From Candidatus Mycobacterium wuenschmannii (GTDB lineage Bacteria; Actinomycetota; Actinomycetes; Mycobacteriales; Mycobacteriaceae): a stretch of 64,000 bases of DNA. How positions within the stretch are numbered: the stretch's first letter is position 1; each line of letters begins with the position of its first letter. Below the pieces are notes generated by a model. That model saw only the letters and a list, made by a program, of their open reading frames with translations. It was not told the origin of the DNA and made no database searches. The stretch is taken from contig NZ_CP126981.1 in assembly GCF_030252325.1 (NCBI RefSeq), positions 2,852,001 through 2,916,000 of the forward strand, written 5' to 3'. Positions 1 to 8,779 of this stretch are shown piece by piece. Both the position numbers and the translations under genes were made by a program.

Positions 1-454
1 GGCCATCGGGTCTGACTGATCGCACACCTGTCAGTTCGCGCCGACGCATGTCCTCGGTGCGCAAATACGCTGTGGTGCTTCGGATATCAGACTCGGTGGC
101 GCCGTATCGTGCCAGCATGGCTTCGATCTCCAGGATCGCCGAAGCAACCATCCGGATTGTCAGCATCGACTTGAACATCAAGGTCGAAACCACGAGTTGG
201 TCGCGTAGTTGGTCTCTTCCCAATTCCGACGTCTTGGGCAACGCGGTCTTCGCCACAGCCGAGTACAGGTCCTCGCCGGTACGCGCCCGGATAGCATCCC
301 AGGAGACGCCGACCATTCGAGCCCCGAGCACGATGCCTTGAATCCCGCTCGTCTCATCCCCGAAGTCGTCCAAAACGGACCGAGTCTTCGTTGGTTCGAA
401 GTAATCATCGATTTCGCGAAAGTTTAGCTTCGTCATAAGTCTTCGAAGGTTCAT
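1..454 (-). CDS. Hypothetical protein of the mobile element, C-terminus beyond the left edge
   Basis: Reading the minus strand from ATG at 454 gives an uninterrupted frame of 151 codons that leaves the window at base 1, so the gene is partial. A strong ribosome binding site (GGAGGAG, 464-470) lies 9 nt before the ATG. The peptide starts MNLRRLMTKLNFREIDD and is charged and helical, with no signal peptide or membrane segment. I do not recognise a family. It is transcribed leftwards, away from the AAA+ gene, so it probably heads another module of the element. A tiny upstream ORF ends in ATGA overlap with its start, suggesting translational coupling. Existence is well supported by the RBS and open frame; function is unknown. 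Confidence 0.7.
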   Translation of the reverse strand, partial: MNLRRLMTKLNFREIDDYFEPTKTRSVLDDFGDETSGIQGIVLGARMVGVSWDAIRARTGEDLYSAVAKTALPKTSELGRDQLRDQLVVSTLMFKSMLTIRMVASAILEIEAMLARYGATESDIRSTTAYLRTEDMRRRELTGVRSVRPDG

Positions 455-516
455 ACGTTTTTACTCCTCCACGCAGACTCATCGCTCCGCGCAATTGCGC
501 TATCTGTCTTGATCAT
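451..516 (-). CDS. Possible 21-aa leader peptide coupled to the next gene
   Basis: A 21-codon frame starts at ATG 516 with GGGAGG four nt upstream, and its TGA overlaps the ATG of the next gene as ATGA. It reads MIKTDSAIARSDESAWRSKNV. No known family. The RBS and the coupling geometry are the only support; it may be a translational leader or chance. Confidence 0.35.
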   Translation of the reverse strand: MIKTDSAIARSDESAWRSKNV

Positions 517-952
517 TCCGCCTCCCTGGTGCCAGGATATTGCAGCGGTACGACAATGAGGCGAACTCGGAATGCTTGGCCTCGCGCCACGAGCTCGCTG
601 GCAGCGCTTGCAACGAGAGCGATGACACCACTCCTTTACATCATTGCCGGACTTGCACCACAATCACTGCTATACAGCCGTTTTCAGCAAGCACTGCACT
701 GCACTGCGCTGCGACTGGCAGCTATCGAGTCTTGTTCATAGCAGGACGATCTTTACCGCTAGTCAGCACTGCTTGACTAAGCGCGGCCCCGAATGGCGGC
801 TAATGAGCACCTCCATTTGGAGACGATGTATTTCTTTTAATGTTGTGGTACAACGTAATTCGATGCGCTAGCCGGCTAGATAGGCCTTGACCTTGGTTGG
901 CGCGAATGCAATTCTGGACGGCTGATCTTTTACCGAAGAAACCGATGGGGCC
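517..952. other. Intergenic region between divergent units of the element
   Basis: About 435 bp between a leftward unit (start 516 or 454) and the rightward AAA+ gene (start 953). Short frames on both strands lack recognisable proteins and most lack ribosome binding sites. A short run of tandem actgc units lies near 692-712. The region presumably holds the divergent promoters, but I see no clear operator. Confidence 0.5.
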
Positions 953-2344
953 ATGACACTGTCTGATGACGAACTGATTGAGCCGATGGATGATGTAGCT
1001 GACGGTCCCCGACTGCGGCGCCGCAACATCACGGACGTCGACGCCTGGCTCGCTGGCCTCGATTCGGCCATTCTGCAGACCTTGCATGCCCTTGGGGAGC
1101 TGCTGACCGGAGTCTTCGAGACTCAGGCCAGCGGCGAAAACGCCGAGCGGTTCACAGCGCGCTGCCTGGATGTGGCCGACTGTGGACACCTGCTAGACGA
1201 GAGCCGACCGCTGAACGGGGTATCGCGGCTGACCGACGCGATAGCACTCGCGGAGTGGATTGACGAATATTCCGAGAGCTGCGAAATCGGTTCCGGTCAC
1301 TTCAACGGCAGCCCGCCCAGGTGGACTCAAACGGAGGTTGGAGGACGGCTCTATCGTTACCCGTCTTGTCTGCGCGTGCATTTTCCCCCGGGCACGCTCC
1401 TCGACGATGCGGGCTGCGTCATTGGCATTGCCGAAGGGATGATGCATCAAGCGCAACTGAGCGTCTATGTGCGGCCACACGTGCAGAAGCAGGCCCGCGA
1501 TGTGCTTGACCGCCTGGCCGAGCGTGGCCGCGAACTCAATCCTTACCGGGGACGAGCACTACGAGCTACCTACACAGACGGCCTCAGTCTGACAATCATC
1601 GACCTGCCTAGTACGGCTAGTCGCCGCACCGTGATCGTGCCCGCCGATGTGTGGGCCGAAGTCGACCTTTCGGTTACCGCGGTTCGCGATCGTCATGCTG
1701 TCCTCAACGCGCACGGGCTAGGAACCCGACGTGGAGTGCTGCTGTGCGGCCCACCCGGTACCGGCAAGTCAGCGGTCAGCGCCGTCATCGCCAACGAGCT
1801 GGTTGGCGAATTCAGTGTTATCTATGTCGAGGCCCAGGCCGGCGCAGCATTGCTGACAGTCGTTGTCGAAGAAGCTCAGCGGCTCGGCGGTCCGGTTTTA
1901 TTGGTAGTAGAAGACGTCGACTTGTGGTGCCAACGCCGCGGCGTGGGGGGCGGAGCCGGCCTGTCAGAGTTGCTGCAAGCCATGGATATTCAACCGGAGG
2001 CGCGCATCTTGACGCTGGCTTCAACCAATGACCCTGCAACATTGGACGCGGCGGCGATTCGCACAGGTCGGTTTGATTCCATTGTCGCCGTTGGCTACCC
2101 GGATCGCGGTGATGCCGCAAGAATCGTGGCGGCGTTCAGCCGAGGTCTACCGGGCGGCGGGACTGTCGACTCTGCAGCGGTAGCGGCCGCGATGCCCGAA
2201 CAAACCAGCGGCAGCGACATCCGGGAAATCGTACGTCGCGCGCTGCTAGCGAATGAAGACGGATATGTCTCCACCGCAAGGCTTCTCGCCGAAGTAGGGA
2301 GCGGTCGCTATCGCACTGCTACTCCCGAGGGCTTGTACCTATGA
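953..2344 (+). CDS. AAA+ ATPase of the mobile element
   Basis: A 463-residue protein with a classical AAA+ domain in its C-terminal half: Walker A GPPGTGKS (about 266-273), Walker B LLVVED (about 316-321), sensor-1 Asn in ASTND (about 356-360) and Arg residues in RTGRFD (about 370-375). This is the FtsH/Cdc48/spastin type of AAA+ core, normally a hexameric unfoldase or remodeller. The N-terminal 250 residues have no recognised domain and may bind substrate. There is no transmembrane segment and no protease domain. The stop overlaps the next start (ATGA, 2341-2344), so the next protein is probably made in step and may be an adaptor or substrate. Core genes do not resemble it. Role unproven: defence or element maintenance. 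Confidence 0.85.
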   Translation: MTLSDDELIEPMDDVADGPRLRRRNITDVDAWLAGLDSAILQTLHALGELLTGVFETQASGENAERFTARCLDVADCGHLLDESRPLNGVSRLTDAIALAEWIDEYSESCEIGSGHFNGSPPRWTQTEVGGRLYRYPSCLRVHFPPGTLLDDAGCVIGIAEGMMHQAQLSVYVRPHVQKQARDVLDRLAERGRELNPYRGRALRATYTDGLSLTIIDLPSTASRRTVIVPADVWAEVDLSVTAVRDRHAVLNAHGLGTRRGVLLCGPPGTGKSAVSAVIANELVGEFSVIYVEAQAGAALLTVVVEEAQRLGGPVLLVVEDVDLWCQRRGVGGGAGLSELLQAMDIQPEARILTLASTNDPATLDAAAIRTGRFDSIVAVGYPDRGDAARIVAAFSRGLPGGGTVDSAAVAAAMPEQTSGSDIREIVRRALLANEDGYVSTARLLAEVGSGRYRTATPEGLYL

Positions 2345-2922
2345 CATCCGACGAGAAGCACTTTCCAGACCTGACGGATGCCGAGAAGGCGCGTTGGGCA
2401 GCGGCGCATTCGGATATGCAAGAGATGTCTTCCGGGCTGCAGGATGGCACCACCACCCGCGATGACATACAGGGAGCGTTGAACCGCCTGATGTCTATCG
2501 ACATCGACCAACAGAAGCTAACTAACGCGCTACATGTCCCGCCGGATGCAGGACCGTACTCCGCTGTGCTGGAACAGATCCTGCGCAGAATCCCGGATGA
2601 CTGGGGACGCTGGATCAGTCATGATGCCGGCTGGTACGCGATTATTGCGACTCTCGATGAGCGTCTGTCAGCCCTCGACTCCGACTACGAGGTACACCAG
2701 GTCAAAGAGAAGTTCGGCACGCTGCGCTACTACTGCAGACCGAGCGATAAAGCTTCGGAAGAAGTGTGGAATGCGTTTGAAAGCCTTGTGATTGAAGCGG
2801 AACGTCTATCGGCCAGTACATGCGAATGCTGCGCTGAGCCGGGCCTGCTTCATGGAACCACCTATCGGGTGAAGACTCTGTGCGCGACGTGCGCAGAGAC
2901 GCTTCGCTATGAGCCGAAGTAG
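2341..2922 (+). CDS. Cys-rich protein coupled to the AAA+ ATPase
   Basis: 193 residues, start fused to the preceding stop by ATGA. The C-terminal half carries a pattern that I know from uncharacterised phage and island proteins: GWYAII (about 98-102), QVKEKFGTLRYYC (about 120-132), then CECC (161-164) and CATC (181-184), the last two probably a zinc knuckle. The N-terminal 70 residues are acidic and look helical. No enzyme motif is visible. Strict coupling to the ATPase suggests a partner or adaptor. I cannot name the family. Confidence 0.75.
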   Translation: MTSDEKHFPDLTDAEKARWAAAHSDMQEMSSGLQDGTTTRDDIQGALNRLMSIDIDQQKLTNALHVPPDAGPYSAVLEQILRRIPDDWGRWISHDAGWYAIIATLDERLSALDSDYEVHQVKEKFGTLRYYCRPSDKASEEVWNAFESLVIEAERLSASTCECCAEPGLLHGTTYRVKTLCATCAETLRYEPK

Positions 2923-2934
2923 TTGGGAATCGAA

Positions 2935-3297
2935 ATGTTCTGGCTCACAACTAGTACCAATGAAATGAGCGCCTATCTGCTGGACCGGCTTGGCCGCACC
3001 GCTGTTGCCTACATCGCTCGGTCGAGAAGCCGAACACTGCCGAACCGCTGGGCGGCACCTCCAGGCGATAGCGCTCATGCCAAACCTTCGAGCGAAGAAG
3101 CCCGACGCCTTAAAATCGCCTACGAAATCTTCCGCTCGATCGAGGACTTCGATGGGGATCAAGTGGCCCGTAGCTGGCTGCTATCGGCGAATTCACGCCT
3201 CGATAGCGAAACGCCCGTCGCGCTCATCCGCAGAGATGACTACCCGCCCGTCCACCGCGCCGCGAAGGCATTCATCACTGACAGTGACGGTCCTTGA
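2935..3297 (+). CDS. DUF2384 / MbcA-ParS-like (Xre-type antitoxin C-domain) protein
   Basis: About 120 residues. Start chosen at ATG 2935, with GGGA six nt upstream; TTG 2923 and ATG 2965 are alternatives. The C-terminal 50 residues read like the toxin-binding domain of Xre/MbcA/ParS antitoxins (DUF2384): a short helix, then a VARSWLLSANSRLDSETPVAL-type signature and a final helix. In that family this domain binds a RES toxin (MbcT in M. tuberculosis). No RES gene is adjacent: upstream are the ATPase and Cys-rich genes, downstream a convergent gene. It begins 12 bp after the preceding stop, so it is probably the third gene of the ATPase operon. Family assignment comes from reading the pattern only. 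Confidence 0.65.
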   Translation: MFWLTTSTNEMSAYLLDRLGRTAVAYIARSRSRTLPNRWAAPPGDSAHAKPSSEEARRLKIAYEIFRSIEDFDGDQVARSWLLSANSRLDSETPVALIRRDDYPPVHRAAKAFITDSDGP

Positions 3298-3549
3298 GCA
3301 GTCTCGCTGCTAGTTAAGGCAATCGCGACACTGAGGTCTCTTCCATATTTCTAAGGATGCTCGAAATCTCTGGTCGACCGAGAGTCTCTACGGCAAGACT
3401 CTGGTGTAGCGTTAGAAGCGCTTTGGCGAAGAGCCAAGGAAGTGGAGCCGGGAGCCAGCACGTTTTGTTCGGTCGCCCGGCTTTCGCGTATTCGGGTAAG
3501 TCTTCGGCCGCGTCGCTAACACTGGTGAGGGGGACGCGAGCGCGACAGC
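3298..3549. other. Convergent intergenic region with a possible terminator
   Basis: About 250 bp between the rightward trio and the leftward gajA-gajB-nuclease operon. An inverted repeat AGCCGGG (3446-3452) / CCCGGCT (3476-3482) with a 23-nt loop and a short T run after it could be a weak terminator. No gene is supported here. Confidence 0.35.
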
Positions 3550-4821
3550 TCATGGCTTGCCAGCGGTGCATCCGTCACAGTAACGCTGCCCTGGATCTAC
3601 GCGACGGGGAACTCGCGTGCAGCTGCCACATAGTGGCATTTGGCAGGTGACACACCGAAACAACCCGTGTCCCAACGCCGTCCGTGTGCCGCGCGCACGC
3701 CGGCAGCCCTCCGAGCACCGGTACGAGATACTGATGACGCCACCGCAAATATCGTGGCGCGTCACCGTTGCGACTCCCGAATAAATCTCTGTGCAGTGCG
3801 CCCGCGCGCTGCTTGAACAAAGACATCTACGTGCCGACCTGACTACATTCTGAACGAGCATCATCGAGTGATCGACGCTGTAGCTTGCGGGGTAGAAACC
3901 GGCGTTAAGCGTTGGGGTCCAACGCCATTGAGAAACTGGTGGGGTCTCAGTCATCGGGACGCCGAGCGCGGCTTCGCGCCTCAAGTCGGACGCAGTCTTT
4001 CGATATTTTGGATACCGCAGCCCAAACGGAGCAGCGGGCGGAGCATTGAGGTAGTCGGCATACATGCACCCGGACAGATGGGTGCATTGGTCAACCTGAC
4101 CGTTGCAGTCGGCGCACAGCAATCCGCGAACGGTTCCGGCCAGGTGGTCATGGTCCACGTATTGGCTGGGACACCGGTAACAACAATGACATTCGCTACC
4201 CAACTTGTCCGCTAGCGCTACCCGAATCCTCCCGACGCCGCTCGCCGGATTCCTGAAACCTGGACAGTGGCCTCCATCGCAACGTTGCCGCGTATGAACA
4301 CTGGCTGGGTCGCGCGACTCCGAAGTGAGCGTGAAATTCCAATCGTATTCTCGGCAGACACTCTCCCAATCCGTCAATTCATCGACCGTCGTGATGCGCG
4401 GCCGAGCCTTGTAAACGCCGTCTTTGCGCATCGTGGAGTAGCTCCGCGAATGATGCACTACCCCCGACTCATCAGGGGTTCCGCACATTAAACCGTCAAC
4501 GCCGACAAGGTGATACGCGCCATCGCTTCCCAGCACAGCTTTGCGGCCATGATGGTTGTCGATGCGTTTCGTGCCTGAATTCAGGAGCGGACACTGACTT
4601 TGAGCGTGAACAAGCGACTCCCACTCGATCTCCGGCATCGTCCTGTGCTCCATCTGATTCCACACCAGAAGCTTGAAGCTATCTTCGGGCAAATCAGTGT
4701 GGTGGCGGGGCAGCACCTCGCCGGAGGCCAAGGGTCGGTAGGGCGAGTACACGACGACAGTATCTGCGCCGGCACCGACAAGCGGGGGGCGTTGACTCGC
4801 CGAAAGGCACCGCCGCAACAT
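3550..4821 (-). CDS. Endonuclease VII-like HNH / zinc-cluster protein downstream of gajB
   Basis: 423 residues. A central segment has the recombination endonuclease VII pattern: Cys cluster at 211-217, VDHDH at 222-226, then VRGLLCADCN at 231-240 (two Cys and the terminal Asn), i.e. a zinc-bound beta-beta-alpha (HNH) nuclease core. The N-terminal 200 residues are unfamiliar. The C-terminal 130 residues hold further CxxC pairs, including CVTC, CGSC and CDGC near the end, likely additional zinc ribbons. It starts only 13 bp after the gajB stop on the same strand, so it is probably co-transcribed with the Gabija pair. Family members resolve branched DNA or cut phage DNA. Whether it is a third defence component or an independent cargo nuclease is not decidable from sequence. 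Confidence 0.7.
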   Translation of the reverse strand: MLRRCLSASQRPPLVGAGADTVVVYSPYRPLASGEVLPRHHTDLPEDSFKLLVWNQMEHRTMPEIEWESLVHAQSQCPLLNSGTKRIDNHHGRKAVLGSDGAYHLVGVDGLMCGTPDESGVVHHSRSYSTMRKDGVYKARPRITTVDELTDWESVCREYDWNFTLTSESRDPASVHTRQRCDGGHCPGFRNPASGVGRIRVALADKLGSECHCCYRCPSQYVDHDHLAGTVRGLLCADCNGQVDQCTHLSGCMYADYLNAPPAAPFGLRYPKYRKTASDLRREAALGVPMTETPPVSQWRWTPTLNAGFYPASYSVDHSMMLVQNVVRSARRCLCSSSARAHCTEIYSGVATVTRHDICGGVISISYRCSEGCRRARGTRTALGHGLFRCVTCQMPLCGSCTRVPRRVDPGQRYCDGCTAGKP

Positions 4822-4834
4822 CGGCAGGCGCGGT

Positions 4835-6622
4835 TTAGTTCTCGACCAGGTACGTCGCGTCGACTCCAGCGTTTTTCAGTATCGCTCGTAGAGCATCCAG
4901 ATGCTGTGGACTCACCGCCAGGACCAGTAGCCTACTGGCACGGCTCGCTCCGACATAGAGAACACGTCGCGCCTCGTGAGTGTTGCCGGACGCCCACAGC
5001 GCGAGGATATGCGGGCGGGCGCCGACTGGCTCGTCCTCTATGTGGAGCATTACGGCATCGCGCTCGCCCCCCTTGACTGAATGGATATGCGCCCCAGCCA
5101 CTTCAGTCTGCGGGCCGCCGACCGATGCCGCCTTGGCGTAGGCCTTGAAGTCGGCGGATTTCGCGGATTTGAACTGCTGCTTGACCGACTTATGACCGAG
5201 TTCAATGTCAGCCATTAACTCCTTGGCTGTTACACGGATCGATTCCGTTGCGGTGTCGGCGTCGGTCCACGTGGCGGAAGCGTCCACGAGTCGCGAGACC
5301 ATGGCGCGCAACTGCGATTTGCTCAGCGCGGCGGCATCGAGTTGCTCTTCACGGGTGGCCCCTTGGAGATCATCCGGTATTTTGATGAGCTTCAGCAGAT
5401 CGTCTTCGATCGCGGACATAGCAGAGAGGCGCTCCCGAGCGCTGCCTGAGTACCGCAACGTGGCGACATTTCTGATGACTCGGCCCGTCTTCGTAGTCGC
5501 GGTACTAGCATTGTCGATCCGCCCCGACAAGGTGGCTGCCGCTTTACGGGTAGCCGCCAGGATCAGCCTCTGCCCGCTCTCGACGTCTAGCTCGTTCGCG
5601 AGCCTAATGAATTGAGCACGAGCGAATTTCGGCTTTCCTACCGTCACGTAGATCGTCGGAGCGTGCGGCGATTGGGCTGCGTCGCGGCGAGACACGATCG
5701 GACGGTTGCTGATGGACCGCAGGCTTGAGGCGAGGGCGCAAATCGCTGGTGATGATCGCCAATTTTCGTCCAAGTAGACAACTTGGTCGGCGGGCAGAGC
5801 GTCCCGATAGTCGACGTAGCTGCTTGGCTCGGCTTGGCGGAACTCGTAGATGGCCTGGTCGGGGTCGGCGACAGTGATTACACTGATACCCAACAAAACC
5901 AGTGATCGCAAGATCTCGTGTTCGATCGCTGAGCAGTCTTGAAACTCATCGACGATGATTTCACTGAAGCGGTGAGCCAACCGCTCATGTAGCCAGGTCA
6001 TGTCTGACTCACGCAGCACGCTGAGGGCCTTTAAGCGCGTCTGCTCGCAGTCGAAGATGCCCGCCGAGGTGAGATGCCCGACCCTCGCTTCGGCGAGTTC
6101 GCGCAGATCCGACGGCATGTAGCCAGCTTTCGCCAGCTCTATTACGTACGGGCGATCGTCCGCGGGTGCGGCGTCGGCAGCGTCAGCTGGATAATGCAGG
6201 CTGCCGCTGATGTCCGCATGGAAGTGTGCCAGCGAGAGCCCCTTTCCATTCACGCCTACGAATCGAAGATCGGTGCTGAACACGTTGGCAGGCAGGTCAT
6301 TCCACGTGTCGACGTACCGAGGCGGCTTCCCGTTCTGCCGGGTGATGACCGGCGTTAGGAGGTATCGTCGAAGGAAGCTGTCGAAGGTTCCCATGAAGTT
6401 TGGCGCTTGAGTCGCTTGCGGAGTGTTTGCGCAACGCCGCGCCGCTTCATCGACTGCGGCGTTAGTAAACGACAGTAGCGCGGCGGCTGTGTTTCTCGAC
6501 GTTGCTGTCGCGATGTATCGCGCCACGATCGCTCGTGTTTTGCCCGCACCGGGGCATGCTTCCACAAGACGGATCTCAGGCTTTAGGACCGCCTGCTGCG
6601 CATCGCTAAGCTCCGTCGGCAT
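4835..6622 (-). CDS. gajB: GajB-like UvrD/PcrA-family helicase (Gabija)
   Basis: 595 residues with the superfamily 1A helicase motifs in order: Walker A ACPGAGKT (22-29), motif Ia LLSFTNAAVDE, motif II VDEFQDC (about 222-228), motif III VADPDQAIYEFR, motif IV DENWRSSP, motif V HSVKGGERD and motif VI RRVLYVGASRA. In Gabija, GajB works with GajA against phage, the pair sensing nucleotide and DNA state. The start ATG (6622) lies inside the last codons of gajA (17-bp overlap), the usual gajA-gajB order and tight coupling. It appears longer than the well-studied Bacillus GajB (roughly 500 residues), with the extra length probably in the 2B-like insertion. No catalytic motif looks broken. Confidence 0.85.
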   Translation of the reverse strand: MPTELSDAQQAVLKPEIRLVEACPGAGKTRAIVARYIATATSRNTAAALLSFTNAAVDEAARRCANTPQATQAPNFMGTFDSFLRRYLLTPVITRQNGKPPRYVDTWNDLPANVFSTDLRFVGVNGKGLSLAHFHADISGSLHYPADAADAAPADDRPYVIELAKAGYMPSDLRELAEARVGHLTSAGIFDCEQTRLKALSVLRESDMTWLHERLAHRFSEIIVDEFQDCSAIEHEILRSLVLLGISVITVADPDQAIYEFRQAEPSSYVDYRDALPADQVVYLDENWRSSPAICALASSLRSISNRPIVSRRDAAQSPHAPTIYVTVGKPKFARAQFIRLANELDVESGQRLILAATRKAAATLSGRIDNASTATTKTGRVIRNVATLRYSGSARERLSAMSAIEDDLLKLIKIPDDLQGATREEQLDAAALSKSQLRAMVSRLVDASATWTDADTATESIRVTAKELMADIELGHKSVKQQFKSAKSADFKAYAKAASVGGPQTEVAGAHIHSVKGGERDAVMLHIEDEPVGARPHILALWASGNTHEARRVLYVGASRASRLLVLAVSPQHLDALRAILKNAGVDATYLVEN

Positions 6623-8474
6623 CCGCGTCCTCAGCGTCGAGCGAGTCGGTGATGCCGTTCATCAATGCGCTGATGGCGCTCGCTAGATAGGCAGGCGGGG
6701 TGAAGGCTGCTTGCGGTTCCTCCGTGCGGCTTTGAGCGATGGCTTCGCATACCAATTGAGCGAAATCGCCTTTGCCCAAGTCGATCTCGCCTGTCTTAGT
6801 CTTGATCGCCTCGGCGAAGGCCTTCGCCCGAACCTCGGGATCATCGCCGAGTTGACTGAACAGCTGCTCCCATTTGTCCTCCGATAGCGGATGCATCGCG
6901 AGGTAAGCCTGCTTAAGGAGTGCCTCATTGTCGACCATCGCGAACAATTCCGCCTCCAGAGTTGTTCCGCCGACTAATATTTCGAGACGAGGCACCTCGG
7001 GAAATGCTGCCAGGTACCGCTCGCGGCGCTGTTCACCTAACTTTCGCGGAGTCGGCTTGTCGACCGGATCACCGTCGGTGACAACGATGACCTGGTCGAC
7101 ACGGTGCGCAGAACCCTTCAGCAGGAGGTTCAGGTAAGGCTCGAAGTCCACCCCGTCGATGGCGATGAACGACGTGGCGGCCAGGTGGCGCAACTTCACC
7201 TCGTCGCCAGCGCACGCGAGTCGGGCAAGCTCGGGAATGATGATTGCTTCGGCGATGCCCTCAACCAGCACAACGTGTCTGGCAAATAATAAGGCCGACC
7301 GCGTCACGGACAGATAACGATCGAGCTTGCGCACCTCTGAAGGTGACAGACCGAGCTTCGTTAACGCAGTGACCTCGGTTCTCCACCCACTGCTCAGTGT
7401 CGGTCCACCGGGTCTGGCGCGAGATGTGACAACGAGTTTCGCCACTGAGACGGCGCTGGCGATGTTCGGTGAGTGCGTTGAAACCACCACCTGCACACGT
7501 CCAGCCGGTTCAAGTGTGGCGTCAGCTTCAGCCCGGAGGCGCGACTGCGCCGCTTGATCCTCGAGGTACCTCAACAACACTGCCTGCAACTGCGGATGCA
7601 GATGCGCCTCCGGCTCTTCGACCAGTAGCAACGTCAAGTCGTAATCTTTTGCGTTGACGAGCTGCACGATGATGGTGGCGATGAAAGCCAGGTTGGCGTA
7701 ACCAAGGCCGGACGATGCCAACCGGATTGGATCGATATCCTCGTCGGCCAGCTGTACGCGTAGCAGCCCGGCAAGCCGGCGGAGGTCTTGGTCTTTACCG
7801 ACGAGCTGCACATCATGGTGCCGCGATGGAGGGGTGATCCGGTCCATATGGTCGGCGATGCGGTCACGCGCGGCCCTCGGCAGATCCATCGACGCAATTG
7901 AGCTGAGCGCTTCGTTGGCTTCGAGCGCAAATTCCTCGCGTTTTGGCTTTTCTTCCGCGCTTGAGGTCAAGACCTTCAAGACCTCGGCTATGCGTTCCCC
8001 GCGGGTGTCGAGCTCGCGGATCGCGTCGCGTAGCGGCGGTAAATAGACGTGCGCGATCCGTTTGCGATTAAGGGGCTCTGGATCGTCGACGCCGAGACGC
8101 CCGACAGAGTGCCGGGCAGAGCGCCAATATGGAAGATCAGGGTCCCGAGAATATGAGGTGCTGTACGTCAACACGTCATCGTCGTCGACCAATTCAGCTA
8201 GATAAATCGCTTTTTCGCTGCTGGTCAGTCCATCGTAGGAGGCCGAAATCTTGACTTCGGTGGCCTCGTCGGTGCCGCGAGTCGGATCCGAATCGGCGAG
8301 GAAACCGAGGCCGCTTCCCTCAATTGCCGAGGTCGTCGCAAGTCTGAGCGCATCGATCAAGGCGCTCTTGCCTGCCGCGTTTTCTCCGGCAATCACTGTG
8401 AGGTCGTCGGCGAATTCCACCTGGACGTGCTCACAGCTGCGGAAATTCGTTAGCGACAAGCTCCGAAGTCTCAT
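6606..8474 (-). CDS. gajA: GajA-like OLD-family ATPase/TOPRIM nuclease (Gabija)
   Basis: 622 residues from ATG 8474. A longer frame to 8609 exists, but homologues begin at the MRLRSLSLTNF beta strand of the ATPase. The N-terminal ABC-type ATPase has Walker A GENAAGKS (30-37), Walker B LLLVEEPEAHLHPQ (about 281) and the H-loop STHSPNIAS. The C-terminal TOPRIM has the catalytic Glu in LVEGIAE (about 405) and the metal Asp pair in VVTDGD (about 465). OLD nuclease followed directly by a UvrD-like helicase is the definition of class 2 OLD, i.e. Gabija, an abortive or DNA-cleaving antiphage system. All active-site residues I can check are present. It is slightly longer than the Bacillus GajA (about 580 residues). 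Confidence 0.88.
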   Translation of the reverse strand: MRLRSLSLTNFRSCEHVQVEFADDLTVIAGENAAGKSALIDALRLATTSAIEGSGLGFLADSDPTRGTDEATEVKISASYDGLTSSEKAIYLAELVDDDDVLTYSTSYSRDPDLPYWRSARHSVGRLGVDDPEPLNRKRIAHVYLPPLRDAIRELDTRGERIAEVLKVLTSSAEEKPKREEFALEANEALSSIASMDLPRAARDRIADHMDRITPPSRHHDVQLVGKDQDLRRLAGLLRVQLADEDIDPIRLASSGLGYANLAFIATIIVQLVNAKDYDLTLLLVEEPEAHLHPQLQAVLLRYLEDQAAQSRLRAEADATLEPAGRVQVVVSTHSPNIASAVSVAKLVVTSRARPGGPTLSSGWRTEVTALTKLGLSPSEVRKLDRYLSVTRSALLFARHVVLVEGIAEAIIIPELARLACAGDEVKLRHLAATSFIAIDGVDFEPYLNLLLKGSAHRVDQVIVVTDGDPVDKPTPRKLGEQRRERYLAAFPEVPRLEILVGGTTLEAELFAMVDNEALLKQAYLAMHPLSEDKWEQLFSQLGDDPEVRAKAFAEAIKTKTGEIDLGKGDFAQLVCEAIAQSRTEEPQAAFTPPAYLASAISALMNGITDSLDAEDADADGA

Positions 8475-8779
8475 AGTCCGTCCAATGGCTCCGCACGTAT
8501 CGCACGCACGGCTACAGCGTCGCGGGCGCTTTCCACTCCGCCAAGGCTCGTGCTCACAGCTGGCGGCGCATACCCGACCCGAAAATCCCTTCCAGTCAAC
8601 AAACCCCACCTTTCGAGCCCTTGGTCATCTCACACTGAGCTCACGCTAGCGACTGGGACCGACACTCTTCCGTCTATGACCTCGTCCTGCTGCCACCAAA
8701 TCCTTGACGATCCGCCCCTGCAGCCCGCCCAGAATGATTTCGCGGAACCGCAACCTGAGCCGGCTCCCCCTAGCAGCGC
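8475..8779. other. Spacer between rep and gajA
   Basis: About 305 bp between the rep stop and the gajA start, both leftward genes. I see no credible gene. It presumably holds the gajA promoter and any rep terminator. No strong hairpin with a T run was noticed. Confidence 0.4.

Noticed and set aside
690..715. Tandem actgc units as possible replication iterons
   Set aside because: Only a few imperfect 5-base units far from rep; too short to support an origin.
8475..8609. 45-codon N-terminal extension of GajA
   Set aside because: OLD proteins begin directly with the MRLRSLSLTNF strand; the extension is Cys/Arg-rich and lacks similarity.
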